From: Zeugodacus cucurbitae
Lineage: Eukaryota; Arthropoda; Insecta; Diptera; Tephritidae
Assembly (NCBI RefSeq): GCF_028554725.1
Contig: NC_071671.1
Coordinates: 64,846,001 to 64,910,000, forward strand
Direction of reading: 5' to 3'
Length of the DNA stretch: 64,000 bases
Shown here one piece after another: positions 24,281 through 36,680 of the stretch. The position numbers were made by a program, and so were the translations under genes. The notes beneath the pieces are model-generated. The model had not been told where the DNA came from, made no database searches, and saw only the letters and a list, made by a program, of their open reading frames with translations. Position 1 is the stretch's first letter. Each line of letters begins with the position of its first letter.

Positions 24281-27200
24281 ATAGAAATAATTTTTAGTTG
24301 CACGAATTATGGAATTGGGTCTAACTATTCAGCAGCGCAAGTCATTGAAATGAACTGAATATAATAAAACTATATGCAATTCAACGGCGGTGAATCAAAA
24401 GCGAAGTGGCGCGTACTAAAATATGGAGACGTTCTAGTAATTGCAACTGACCAGTAGGGTTATAAATAGTAGCTAGTTGAGAAGTACAAAAATAAGATAT
24501 TTTTGTGGTCAAGTGGATGTATGTTTGAGGTGAAATGTGATAAAAATAGCTTTGTGTTAGAGGCTGTTTTTTAACGTTAACCAAATACGAGATTAATTTT
24601 TGTAAAGGATCATAATTTTCGAAATTACACTTATTCGTAGGAAGCAAAAGTTCAAAGCCGTAAATAAAATGCTAGTTGAGATCCTAATCTTCTTTAAAAA
24701 AATTGCCTTTAGTATGGAGGCTAATCTCTCAGCTTGAATGACTAATTCTTCCGAAAAACATCTGTTGAATGGGACGAGTTCATCAAAGATATGCGCTACA
24801 GATATTAGAAAAACCATTTTTGTGATCGAAAATCGAAGTTATGGTCTTACACTATTCCATAAGATTGACACTACATTCCATACCACAAATTCACAACTGG
24901 CCCTTTCCGAGCTAAGATGACTGATACCACTTGTGTAAACGTCGGTTAGATACTTCAGATTTTCGATTTCATTCATGCTATAGTTTCTGTAAAATACACT
25001 GAGGCACTGATGATAACAAATTAAAGAACTCTAGTTCTTAATAGGTTCGGCCAGAACCACAGTCCATAAAAAGTCTTGACTTTGAGAACTTTTTCTGGGA
25101 AATAGAATAGACGCTATAACTTGGACCCTCCTTTAATAGATCGGGTTCAGAATATTAATTTAACATTTTTAATTAAATCACTCTGAAACTGAAACCTTTT
25201 CGGAAAATACTCTTTATTGCTCTTCAGTATTAGTAGTGTCATTTTAAAAAGTTAATAAAAGAAACTTTGCGGAGCAATAGTCTCCTCACTTAGCTTGTAA
25301 TTTATATCAGAACAGAAGAATAGCTCTTCTTTTAAATTTTTAATTATCTGAGCTCACAACCTAGGCATACATAAGATGCATGCAGCAGCCTGTAAACGGC
25401 AAAAATATGCAAAGTTTCGAAAATCAATCATCAATAAACAGAGCGACTCGGGTCACTGAAATCACAGCTCCACAGACTCCAATCGCTTTAACGCATAATT
25501 GATGGCAACGCTTGTTGTTGTTAAGGAATGGTGATGTAATATGCAATCCACACACAACAACAACAAAAATTATAATGCAACAACAACAACATCTATGAAA
25601 ACATAACAATAAAATCACATAACAACAACAAAAGTGAAAAGGCAACAACACCGCAAGCAAATAAGAGCAACAGAAAACAACAACACCGAAATAATGAAGA
25701 AATTAGAAAGATTGCAACCGAAGCTACAAAATAGCTTAGATGGATGCAAGAGGCACTCGTTGCAGGCAAAGCTCTAGAAGCAAATTTTCTAAGCCATAAA
25801 AGCAATGGAGACAACTTTATTGCGAGCAAGATGCTAAACAAAGCGGCGCACACATGCTAACGCAGCCATTATAGCAGTAAAAGAACAAACGTAGAGGGGA
25901 AGAGACGAAGAGAAGAAAGGATGAGACGCCTGCGAGCTGCTGTACTACAACAAGAACAATGTGCTTAGTTAGTTGTTGTTGGCATTAGAGCAAAAGAGAG
26001 AGTATATGTGAATCACGCTGGACACTGTTGACCAGCAGTTTAGATAGAGTGTTGTTGCAGCTGGAACCATTAACCTAAGAGCATACATGCACGCACTTAT
26101 ATACAGGCATTTCAGCGCACATCTTAACTTGAGTTGGGGTTACAAGCCAAACAACAGAAATTACAACGTCACGGCAAACACACATGTACACAGGGAAGTC
26201 TAATATGTACACCAGAAGACACACAGACTCACGTACATATATACATATGTATTCTTGTAAATGCCTGGCTTTATTGAGTTTTCATGGACGCTGCAAGAAA
26301 TACTGCACTGCTGATGAGCATATTTGGGCAAACAAAGTATTCACGAACGACATGCAATGGCCACGTATACATTTGTATGTGTGTTGTTTCAGCCAGCAGA
26401 CAAGCCAGTATGCAAGGTCCCACATATATAGAGACCCACATGTGTATATGAGTATGTATGTGTGTGTCCGTGAGTTTGTAGTTGTCATGGCACACTGAAA
26501 CACAATGTGCATTTACGCATGTGACCTTTATATAGACTGCCGAGCATATTTTATGGCTTGAAAGATGAAGATGCATTTGTCTTGTCGCCGGCAACGCACA
26601 CATACAATCCACTCATACATACGCACATACAGTATGAATGTATGCGCCTACAGCTCAACCTTAGTGCCATTAAAGGCAGCATTTTCGCATGCTTTTAAAG
26701 TTGATTTTCCATTGTCTGCAGTGCTGCTGCCATTCCACTCATTTGATGCATCACTCTAAGCGTTGGGAGAATTTTAAATTACACTTCCACACATTCACAT
26801 GCTCTTCTGCGTGTAGCTGAGTACTGAATGTACGCTCGCAACATTTATAGAGCATTGCAAACGGCAAAGTCAACTATGCGGAACAATTAGCGTGTCAAGG
26901 ACATTGTGAAAAACACATTTTCTAGTCATAGCTCAGGCATTCGCATTTGTGTGTGTAGTGATCTGTGAGGCAATTCCTTTCATTTGGCTTGTAAAACTGC
27001 AAGAACGGATGAGCGGGTTTATGACACGAGGTTGTTGCTAATTAAAGTCACATCTGAAGTCCGCTTTTGGTAGATTGGAAATGTTGTTATGATTGTTAAT
27101 GAAAAGAAAACTTGCAGTTCTTCGTAGCTTCAGAGAAAATGATGAAGAATAATAGCATTAGTAAAAGATAAACTTAGCGAGTTCAAAGGGAGCTCTTTGA

Positions 27201-27289
27201 AGGAACTCTTGCGTATATATTATATAATATGTATAAAGCAATACTATACATCTTTGAAAGGTCTTGACATAACCAACAATTATAGACTT
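24281..27289. other. no recognisable gene; CAA-repeat-rich and CA-rich noncoding DNA
   Basis: Imperfect CAACAA runs at 25555-25690 produce a Cys/Leu/Val-rich minus-strand frame without meaning. The stretch 26160-26650 is rich in ACACATATAC-like sequence and gives overlapping His/Thr-rich frames on both strands. No domain or RNA gene was recognised. Confidence 0.55.
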
Positions 27290-28150
27290 GTAAACATGGA
27301 GGTCACTAACCCCGAAATTCGCGCTATTTCAAAGTTTTCCTTCGTTATAGGAAAATCCACTAGAGAAACGTTCCGTGAGTTTAATGGTGTTTTTGGGGAT
27401 ATGAGTACCAATCACTTCGAACTGCAAAGGAATGGTTTCGACGATTCAAGCCAGCCGGCGACCTGTGACGACGAATACCTATCAAATCATGGAAAACATT
27501 GTGTTAGATCGGCATGTGGCATCTCGTGACATCGCCCAGGAGATGAGAGCTAGTTACCAAACCATTTTAAACCATCTGCAGAAGGCTGGTTACACAACAA
27601 AGCTTGATGTTTGGGTGCCGCATGATGACCGTATCTGCTGAAACGGAACGAACATTATTGAAGCGGATGGTGACTGGCGACGAAAAATGGATCACATACG
27701 ACAATATCAAGCGAAAGCGGTCGTTGTCATAGGCCGTTGAATCGACGGCCGGGATTGACGGCCAGGAATGTTTTGCTGAGTGTTTGGTGGGATTGGAAGG
27801 GAATCATCCACTATGAGCTGCTCCAGTATGGCCAGACGTTTTATTCTACCATCTACTGCGAACAACTGGACCGCTTGAAGCGGGCGATCGACCAGAAGCG
27901 TGCAGAATTGGCCAACAGGAAGGGTGTAGTGTTCCCCACCAGGACTACGCCAGACCACACACTACGTTGATGACTCGTAATAAGCTAAGGGAGCTCGCCT
28001 GTTTCTATCCATGGCGAACGCCCTTGGTTGCCGTCTAGATGGAAACAGATTAACGAACGAAACGGCGCATATTTAAACTAAATCAGATCACTGTAAGATT
28101 TTTTATAAAGCATTGAATAATACCAACATCAAAAAAGCGGAAGGGAGATA
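27290..28150 (+). pseudogene. mariner transposase relic, several frameshifts and a deletion
   Basis: The start ATG at 27296 gives MEVTNPEIRAISKFSF. The next block is in another frame (27432-27641): ENIVLDRHVASRDIAQEM, then TILNHLQKAGYTTKLDVWVP, the usual helix-turn-helix end and WVPH motif. A third frame gives LLKRMVTGDEKWITYDN, which holds the first catalytic Asp. The fourth (27737-27970) gives VLLSVWWDWKGIIHYELLQY, LDRLKRAIDQKRAELANRKG. The HQDNARPHT block survives only as a frameshifted trace around 27935-27960. A deletion then leads to the end QINERNGAYLN and a stop near 28080. Terminal repeats were not identified, so the element limits are approximate. It resembles the 15.4-kb relic more than the 9.8-kb one. 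Confidence 0.88.
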
Positions 28151-30463
28151 TTTCCTTTTAATTCAACTCTACGAAATGCTTGTATGACACATTTAATCCG
28201 CCCAATTTGATGTGGTGATCGGAATGTCTTTATCAGGTATTTCAAGAATTTGAAATTCATATATTATATGTTGAATTCAAATGTCCTTAAAACACGATAA
28301 AATTACATAAATTAATATAAATTAAGTAAATTATATTCCTTATAGCGATAAATAACCTCATGGCCAATATGATCCGGCAGCATTCTAAACGGGTTAATAT
28401 TTTTTTATTTCAGTCCCTTATAAAACTGATCACAGCTTTAAGCACTGTCTGTATAGAGGCTCCTTTCTGTACACTCTACAAGGTTTAGGGTTGTCCTAAG
28501 TCAAACGCTAACCAAAACCACGCCTATTTTAGATCCAAAAATTAATCATTATTTGTATTTGAAATTTTATAAAAGTGTTTCTGGGACCATGGTGGAGTAT
28601 ATATATGAGTGTTGCTGAAGATAAAGGCCAAATTCATCTCTTAAGTAGAACTTGGTAGGTTAGCGATACAGATTCTGTAAGTGATAATTTCCTATTTCAC
28701 TAATAATAAGATTATAGAATTTGAAATAAGCTGCTTAACCGATGAAAAGAGATGATCGGTCCTCGATTATATGAAGAAAGATTTGTGGATTAAAAAATTC
28801 GAAGATCGAGGAGGCGCATAAACTAATAATTATATTTAATATTATCCATAAAATAATGAGAAAAAACATTAAATTGGGATTCCGAGTGAGAAAATATATT
28901 TATTTTTTAATTTTTTTTCGATACCCAAATCGCATTACTCTAATGACTTTTGCATTTTCTACATCTCCGCTTTATCCAATAAAAAAATATTTTCAACTCC
29001 AAACTACATTTTCTCTAGCAACTTCGAACTCGCCTGTCAATTTAGTACATCAGAGAGTCGATTTGCAGTGCATTACTGGGAATATGGCATACTTACAGGA
29101 CATGTGCATACGAAACAAATCGCAAGACAATCACTTTTAAGATGTCAAATATTCTGTGAGATCGCACAAACTAAACGAATTGCTGAGACAACTGTGCAAT
29201 AAAGTCAGACGCTACTTGCTGATATATATATAAATAGCAACAAACATATGGCAACGCTGAAACTTCCGCCACAGAGTGAAGAACGCAGAAAACAGCAGTT
29301 GTAGAGCTTACGAAGAACGCAAATGCATAAGCAACTTTGCAGAACTTAGCGCACCCAATGGCCCCAGCCAGCACCATTAGAGGCCACATTAGATGCGGAA
29401 GGAAGTGGAAAAGAGAGAACATAACAAAAATATGCGCAAACTGGGCTCGCACGTAATATGCGAGCAAAATGCAGCAGACGAAAACAATCACTTGCTTATT
29501 GCCCAGCACTGTGTGTTGCAGCGATGTGTGGTGGCTTCGTGGAAGCGCCGGATGCAACTGGTGCGCTTTGGCTGAAAGTTGCTGTTGATGGTCACAGAGT
29601 CAACGAGTCGCTGCACTTGCTTATATCGCTCTAAATGGCTTAGACGTGTATCTGTGGTCGCAATTGATTGTGTCTCTACGCCAATGTGGTGTCTGCGGCC
29701 CCTCTGTACTGCATTCCACTACTCTACTCGTCCCCATAAACCAGCGCACGTGCGACCTCGGTTGCAGCAATTGCACATATTGTTGCAGATGCTGGTATAT
29801 ATTATCGACAGCAACCGACAATTTTAATCAGCTGCTGGAATAACTTGCAACAACAACAAAAATGTGAAATTGTGCGCATACAAGCTGTTGTCACGGCAGC
29901 ACAAATGTTGTGGATGCACTGAAAGTATGAACTCTACTTTTGCCGCAGATATTCGCTGCAATTGCAACTAATGTAATGTGCTGTGCTGCCTCGCGTGCGC
30001 AATATGTGCCAACAGTTGGCTGGTGGCAACATCTCTTGCGCGCAGAATGTCCGACAGCATGGCTAACAAGTTCGCAGTAAAGCCGGCAAATACATGAAAA
30101 TCGCTTGCAATATTAAATGAGATTTGCTATTGGCTCTCGGCTGCCAGATGCTTCGCTGATGTTGATTGCCAGCTGCAATGGCGTGGAAATGAATGTGGCG
30201 CAAATGTGTGTGTGTGTGTGGGTAGGTGGTTATGGGTTCTCAGTTAGAAACTGCAATATGCCCCTCTGGTACTGTGGCTCAAAGCCAACCCAATACTTTC
30301 ATATAGTCTATGCTTCATTCTAATTTAAAACAAGGGTTCGGTGGAAGATCACAGTCCATTTTAGGTAGACTGTCGGCATTCATCATTATATGAGAAGCAT
30401 TAATCTCGAGCCGATTTTACTTATCAATATTGAAGACAAACTATCTTATTAAAGAAGATAGTA
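28151..30463. other. no recognisable gene
   Basis: The stretch 29170-30070 is less AT-rich and contains a 128-codon minus-strand frame (29171-29557) and smaller frames on both strands near 29579-29843. None shows a domain, and the minus-strand one has a random hydrophobic make-up. A GT run lies at about 30207-30220. Confidence 0.5.
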
Positions 30464-30909
30464 CGAGGGCTGCTATATATATTTCTGGCCTAAACCAATC
30501 AATCGCTCAAACCAATTTTCGAAGCACTTTTTTGGAGCCTTTTTTTTGAGCGATTGTCAAATTGTGCGGGATCCAACGAGAACAAACCTTTTTTACGTCC
30601 AGGTGTTTATGCAATATCGAATGTATGCTGGTGGGAGAAATGCATAGGCATGCCTCTATCTGAACGTATGTTACATGACGGTCTTGCATTATCAGTTCAC
30701 GTACGGCATCGATGATTTCTGGCACAACGGCTATTTTTGGACGACCTTCACGGAATTCGTCTTTGAGCGAGCGTCGGCCACGATTGAAATCGTTGTACCA
30801 GTTTTTCACAGTGCTATAGGATGGTGCTTCATAGCCATACAAAGAGTTAATTCCATTTTTTGGCCGAGATGAATTTTTTCCAGACCAGAAATATATATAG
30901 CAGCCCTCG
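30464..30909 (-). mobile_element. mariner deletion derivative with near-perfect terminal repeats
   Basis: Left end CGAGGGCTGCTATATATATT at 30464 and right end (reverse complement from 30909) agree at about 26 of 27 bases over CGAGGG...TTTCTGG. Both are flanked by TA (30462-30463 and 30910-30911). Length is 446 bp, so roughly two-thirds of a mariner is missing. The remaining reading frame on the minus strand is the DNA-binding half of a transposase (separate entry). The well-kept ends suggest a fairly young insertion or one mobilised in trans. Its ends share nothing with the 9827/48736 family, so it is a separate mariner lineage. Confidence 0.93.
30507..30866 (-). pseudogene. mariner transposase N-terminal (DNA-binding) half, catalytic core deleted
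   Basis: Read on the minus strand: an N-terminal MELT trace at about 30860, a short deletion, then LYGYEAPSYSTVKNWYNDFN, RGRRSLKDEFREGRPKIAVV, and RELIMQDRHVTYVQIEACL, ending in VCSRWIPHNLTIAQKK. These are the two helix-turn-helix segments and the WIPHNL linker that precede the catalytic domain. The sequence then jumps to a trace of the protein's end (ENWFER, where ..NWF.RM.KCI.L.GEYF is usual) and stops at 30507. All three catalytic Asp residues are gone. The 111-codon frame from the downstream ATG is uninterrupted. Such a truncated DNA-binding domain could in principle bind the family's ends, but expression is not shown. Confidence 0.9.
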
Positions 30910-32435
30910 TATAAAGACTTGAAATGCTAATTTGAAGATCCAGACTTTGTAAACCTCCGCTCCGACATATACTTTAACAGCCTTATTTTCCACCTGAAAT
31001 CAACTCCTGTATCGATCTGTAAGACACACTTTAATTTCCATATTATTTCTACTATTGAAAACGTTAGTTCTGTTATCAAGACATTCGTATTGATTGAAAT
31101 AAGGCAGCAGTTTAATTTGGAGAAGATACCTGTTCATCTGATATATCGATTTTTCGGTCAAACTGAGCACTTTTTCAAAGCACTTCTAACTGTTTTTGGT
31201 TATCCCATAGAATAGATCAATATATCTTTCTCTATTTTGGAAGTATCCTTGCTCTAAACTAGTTGTGTAATATATAGGACTAGTATTTGTGGCTCCCAGT
31301 TATACATTTATGCACATATAACCATTCACTACCCTCTCACACACATTTCTAAAAACTCACAACCCAAACTTCCGCCACACAGCGAGCAAACACCAGTAGC
31401 TTTTCACACTGCAAAGCTGCATTAAATTCACGCACGAAAACATCTAAATCAGATGTGCAACAAATACGCAGCGTCTGCATGCTAGAGCTGCCATAACTAG
31501 CTAACATAAATACCCATAACGACTGCGTACTTTTCACACTTTCCACAGTACGCCACCCCACGAACATAACCCTAGCACAGCCCCAAAGTGCTGTACACAC
31601 AATTGCAATAATTTCGTTTTGCTGTGTCTGCTGCTTGTTTGGTGCGAGCAAAATCACGCATACCAACACACACACACCCCAACTTTGTAAAGCCATCATT
31701 TATTTGTATGCTTGCTTATTGCGCTGCATGTGTGCGCACGTGATTTTCGCAAAAATATGGCAAATCATTTGCTGGTAATTGAAAGCTTTGCAGATAGTGC
31801 ATAAGTTTGCAGATAAATATGGATTTAGTAGCGAGTACATGCACACACACACACAGGAAAATTATGGAATTGAGTGTGGTTAAATAGCTTTAAAATATTT
31901 AGTAATTGAACGAAGCAAATAATATATGGATTTCGCCTATATTATTATGTTACGTATACGCAGTGTATAACATGCTGTGCTATAACATGGTGTGCTTATT
32001 GGTGGCGTATCTAATGTGTTGCGGAGAAATTTACAAATTGTATTTTGCTAAAACCAAATGAATCAGAGTTATTATTGCCACTCGTATTTGATTTAACAAA
32101 TTATATTTGCGCAATTAGTAGAATTTCGATGTTTGGTATAGCAAAAGAGGCGTATTGTGGGCACTAAATAAATGAGGGGTTAGTATGGTAATGAAATGAA
32201 TATCTGATTTATTAAATAAAAATGGGATTTGAGCATTTAAAATATTTTTTATGCTGATAATAAGAACTTTATATATATAATTGAATAACAGTTTGTCCAA
32301 TTTTCAGAATTCCTTAGAGTTGAAATTGAGCACCTAGTAGAGCATAGATAATTATTAACATCTTCAAGTATATAATAATAGAATAGTAATAGTAATAGAA
32401 ATCTATCAATACGAAAGTATCAGTGGCATCATTTG
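30910..32435. other. no recognisable gene
   Basis: AT-rich noncoding DNA. A 116-codon minus-strand frame at 31349-31699 has no domain. CA run at about 31842-31855. Nothing else is seen. Confidence 0.55.
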
Positions 32436-33457
32436 TATACTCTCGCAACAAAAGTAGCTAAGAGAGTATTATAGTTTTGTTCACATAACGGTTGTTTGTA
32501 ACAACTAAAACTAAACGAGTTAGATATCGGATTATATATACCAAAGTGATGGTATATCTCGGATTATATATACCATGAGACGGTTGGCTTTGAAAATGGT
32601 TGAAATCGGACCACTGCAACGTCCACAAAACGGCGAAACCCGAAAACGCATAAAGTTTCATAACTGAGCCATAAATAAAGCTATGAAAATAAATTTTGGT
32701 ACAAAGGATCGGACTATGAAGGAGCATATTTGGTTGTAACTTTTTTGGAATCACATATCTCGTAAACTACTATACTAAAACTACTAAAGTGCTTTAATTA
32801 AGTAAGGAAAATCACCAGAAACCTTAAATTTCATTATAAAGATGGTAAAGAAGGGCTGCACCCAAATTTGTATACAAAGTTGTAAATGGGCGTGGCTCCA
32901 CCCACTTGTAGGTCAAAAACCAAATCTCAGAAACTACTCGACCAATTTCAGTGAAATTCTGTTTGTACTATTTTCCTTGCATACCAATGATATGTTGCGA
33001 AAATGGGCCAAATCGGTTCACAGCCTACTTCCTATATACCAGAACTTTGAAGTCGATCTGAATCGTTTACTTTACAATATGTAAGCACTAGTGAAGATAT
33101 CGGAACAGTACTTTGCGTAAATTCTGCATTTATAGTGTGGCACCCCCTTTCTAAAAATCGTCGAAATCGGACCATATATCGAACATGAACCTCCGTCTCT
33201 CAGATATTTTGTAGAAATTTGTGGAGAATATTTTTCTTTTAATAATATGTTCCGTGCCAACAATGGGTGAAATCGGGTAATAACTTCTCCTAGCTCTAAT
33301 ATAACTAATATTAAGGTTTTCAACTTTCAATGGACTTTATACCACATAAATGCCGAATATATGGGTCAAATTGTTTGTTATATTAATAAATTTAAATAAA
33401 TAAATTGCGAGAGTATAAAATGTTCGGTCATAACCAAACTTAGCCTTTCCTTACTTG
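32436..33457 (+). mobile_element. Helentron/DINE-like repeat, family 1, copy C
   Basis: The left edge is the family 5' end: TATACTCTCGCAACAAAAGT then GCTAAGAGAGTATT, a hairpin. The right edge is the 3' end: AATTGCGAGAGTATAAAATG, the GTTCGG hairpin with one arm mutated (CCAAAC instead of CCGAAC), and TTAGCCTTTCCTTACTTG ending at 33457. The 5' and 3' ends share a 13-base subterminal inverted repeat (TATACTCTCGCAA). The GTCCGTCC block seen in copies A and D is missing, and a local GGTTATATATACC-like stretch is duplicated near 32524-32580. No coding capacity. Confidence 0.8.
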
Positions 33458-33495
33458 ATTTCTGAAATCTATTTCTGAAATCTAAACTATTTCAA

Positions 33496-33805
33496 TTGCA
33501 GAAAATATTATTTAGAAAAGCGTAATTGTCCCATGATATGAAAACTATATAATTACGAAAGTCATTTACAGATAAACTAAGATGAAAACGAGTTTGTTAA
33601 GCCAGCAGGTGAGCACAAAATTCTATAAATTCGTAATTTAAATGAACAATTCTATGCACAAAATCGAACAATGGAAGCCACAAATGGCTTGCAACTGAAA
33701 GTGAGCATTCACTGTGTACATGGGCTAGTTGCTCAATTGTCATTGAAGTATTTCCAAAGCCATACAAAATGCCAATTTTGGCTAAGTTAGGGCAATGAGT
33801 TTTGT
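33496..33805 (+). repeat. duplicated segment, copy 1
   Basis: About 310 bp that recur at 36351-36655 in the same orientation with roughly 90% identity by eye. The central 86 bases, from ATATAATTACG to ATAAATTC (about 33547-33632), are identical in the two copies while the flanks differ by scattered changes and small indels. The identical core contains ATG at 33582 followed after nine codons by CAG then GTGAGC, a consensus-like splice donor at 33609, and TTTACAG just upstream. It begins 39 bp past the 3' end of Helentron-like copy C. It is not part of the Helentron-like family, because copies A and B lack it. Function unknown. Confidence 0.85.
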
Positions 33806-33927
33806 TTTTATATATTTTTTTAGAAAAAGGAATGGTTGATGCATGGCAAATAAATATTTAAAAACATACAAAAATTATTTTAGGCTTTACTCTTGAAATA
33901 ATCACAGAAATAAATACATATCTGTAT

Positions 33928-34045
33928 ACAGCTCTATATAAATATATATATATTCATTTTTAAATATATTATTTTTTTTGCACATATATTTTTCGAATGT
34001 ATGTATATATATATATGAATATATATATGTACATATATATTGCTT
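33928..34045. repeat. AT-rich microsatellite cluster (TATATA/GTATATA)
   Basis: Interrupted runs of TATATA with ATGTATG and TACATATA variants, read directly. Confidence 0.8.
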
Positions 34046-34237
34046 AAAACCCTTTATCATTGTAGTGGTATTTTCACGATTACCCTAACAAGCAAAACCA
34101 AAGCAACCGCTTCAAATACTATTAAATTGCCATAAGTAGAGTAAATATACAAACACCTTTGTACAACCGCACATTTAGATGTAAGCAAAGGGATACAATT
34201 GCATAATATATTTATTTGTTTTGCGTGCCAGCACAAA

Positions 34238-34259
34238 TACACACACACACACACACACA
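34238..34259. repeat. (AC)n microsatellite
   Basis: About 10-11 AC units. Confidence 0.9.
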
Positions 34260-34579
34260 AAGGCACGTACACCATGGCGTATGAGTAACAGACAATTGCT
34301 GAAATTTATTTATTTTAGTCGCTGGGGGGCAAATGTTGAGTCAGAGAGACAGCGGTTATTTGCAGTAGCACAAACGCATATATTCGTGTTATTTTTGTGG
34401 CTTTTGTATATACTATGTACAAGTGCTGTATGTAGGCTTTGAGGTCATCAGCCAGCTGCGACGGAAGCAACTTAGCCCCGAGCTGCAGTAACAAAAGCAG
34501 TGCAGCAAAAATATGTAAATAATACAATCTAACACAACAGCAATTTAATCGACACAAATAATAACAAAAGCGCCCTTCA

Positions 34580-34598
34580 ACACACACACACACACACA
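34580..34598. repeat. (AC)n microsatellite
   Basis: About nine AC units. Confidence 0.9.
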
Positions 34599-36350
34599 TA
34601 CAGACAAATATGCATACAAATATAACCCGAAATGAAAGTGAAATTGTTCGGCTAGTGCAATGCCAAACCGCAATGAATTCGCATAGCAAACATAGCAATA
34701 ACAAAACTATTTGATTTTGATTGCACTTGCAAAAAGTTCAATTTTGCATGCTTTGCTTTGATTTCTACGCTTCAGTTGTTGCTGGGAGTGGCTGCAGGCA
34801 AAGGATTTTTGTTGTTGTTGCACACAAGCGCATGTGTGCATGGGAAAATTGGGAAAACTAATTACGGATTTTGTTACGGAATGTGAATTTATTGGAGCGC
34901 CGAAAAAGGTTTTTTTTTACAAAGAATATATTTTTCTGGAAATGATTAGAGTGTTTTTGTTATTGTTTATTTTATTTTAATTTTTGTGTGAAATAATTTG
35001 GGCTTAAAAACCAAAAAAGATTGCTTTAGCATGACAAAAAAAATTTCTTAAAAGTATATTCTGTACTCTTCAGGTGTTCGTTTGCATAATTCTACTTGTA
35101 TTTCTATCTTTTCACTTTAAATCCGAGACCAAATTACCATTTAACCACAACTTCACCTAATCTGGTATATAAATGCTGCCTACGAAATACAAATTAAAAT
35201 ACCGGAAATTTTAAAACACGCAATAACAATTACGGCCAACGTAAGCGCAAGACCACAACTAAATGTTTTAGAGACATTTGAAAACCAATATCCATACCCT
35301 TCTTGCTGTTTCCTTACGAATGACCAACTGCCAAATCAATTATAACCCTATAACATAACTGTACGGCATACATCAATTACAACAAAAACAAATTACTTTA
35401 CTTAAAATGTTGTTGTTGTTGCAAACGCATCACTGCACTCACCAATACTTCACAGAGTCACTCCAACTACACAACATAGCGACTATTCTTCCATTATCTA
35501 GCATCTGACAGACGAACCAGCACCAGCACCTGCACCAGATCGCCAAGCAACCGCAAACGTTTGCCGGCCTCACTTGATTACAAGAAATTAAATTTAGTTG
35601 TTAGTTGGTTGTGTCGCCCGCCTCAAACCTTCCACTCGGCTTGTGGCTAACTGATTTCCCGACACTACTAATTAAATACCTGTCAGTCGTAGGCAAACGA
35701 AGCAACCATTTTGATAATATTTGCTAACGCAGCCACAATGGCAAGACTACACCGTTGCTATACGCTGCTCGTAGCTCGTAGCTAGGCCAGGCTGGCTGGG
35801 GTTGAGTGGAGCTTGTGAAGTTGGGTTGGATTGGTTTGCGCAATCCAGCTTCAGCTGCTTCACCGCTGGCATCAAGTTACGTAAACTGTTGTGTAAATGT
35901 TTATATTTCAAATTAAATTTACCTGCCGTGCACAATGCGTTGTTTGCTCTTTTTGTGGCCACATACATATAATATACATATATATAATGTGTGTGTATAT
36001 AGGGATATAGTTATGCATAATCTATTTCTGTGGCTTAACCATTGAATTGTGTGTTGCGGCATTTAGAGTTGTACAAGAAGGATTTAATCGTAACGGTACA
36101 GTGGTTATACATAATGAGGGAAATGCAATGTACTATATCTAAAGGGGATAATGAGTGGTATTAAAGGTGATACTTTTAAATAGTTTAAAGGGATATTGGT
36201 ACAAAATATTATAAATATTTATAAATTAAACAACAATGAAATTCATTTCTCACACTTATGGTTCAAAAAATACTTTCAGATTTTTAATATTTTGAAAGAA
36301 TTTAGTTGTCGATGATTTCTGATGAATTTTTCTAAAAAAAATTTATTAGA

Positions 36351-36655
36351 GTTGCAGAAAATATTATTTAGAAAATCGTAATTGTCTCTTAATATGAAAA
36401 CCATATAATTACGAAAGTCATTTACAGATAAACTAAGATGAAAACGAGTTTGTTAAGCCAGCAGGTGAGCACAAAATTCTATAAATTCACAATTTAAATG
36501 AAAAATTCCATGCAAAAATCGAACAATAGAAGCCACAAATGGCTGGCAACTGAAAATGAGCATCCACTGTGTATATGGGCTAGTTGCTCAATTGAAGTTT
36601 TTCGAAAGCCATACAAAATGTAAATTTTGGTTAAGTTAGGGCAATGAGTTTTGTA
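36351..36655 (+). repeat. duplicated segment, copy 2
   Basis: Second copy of the 33496-33805 segment, about 2.86 kb downstream in direct orientation. The ATG is at 36438 and the donor-like GTGAGC at 36465; nine codons and all surrounding bases in an 86-bp block are unchanged between copies. It ends about 26 bp before the 5' end of Helentron-like copy D. Thus copy 1 sits just after one element and copy 2 just before another. The TAA at the start of the interval TTTACAG...CAG and the other-frame stops mean this could not be an internal coding exon, only a start exon or noncoding. Confidence 0.85.
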
Positions 36656-36680
36656 TTTGCCAACTTTTTTTTTTAATTTT

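Larger units (their letters stand above)
33806..36350. other. no recognisable gene; AT- and CA-rich spacer between the duplicated segments
   Basis: Contains the AT-rich microsatellite and CA runs listed separately. The 129-codon minus-strand frame at 34315-34704 runs through one of them and has no domain. A less AT-rich part at 35500-35900 holds a short CACCAGCACCTGCACCAG run and nothing recognisable. Confidence 0.55.

Noticed and set aside
29171..29557. 128-codon minus-strand frame with hydrophobic stretches
   Set aside because: Hydrophobicity is scattered, no signal peptide or family pattern, no splice or promoter support.
34315..34704. 129-codon minus-strand frame with a Cys/Val repeat
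   Set aside because: Contains the translated AC microsatellite; the rest has no domain.
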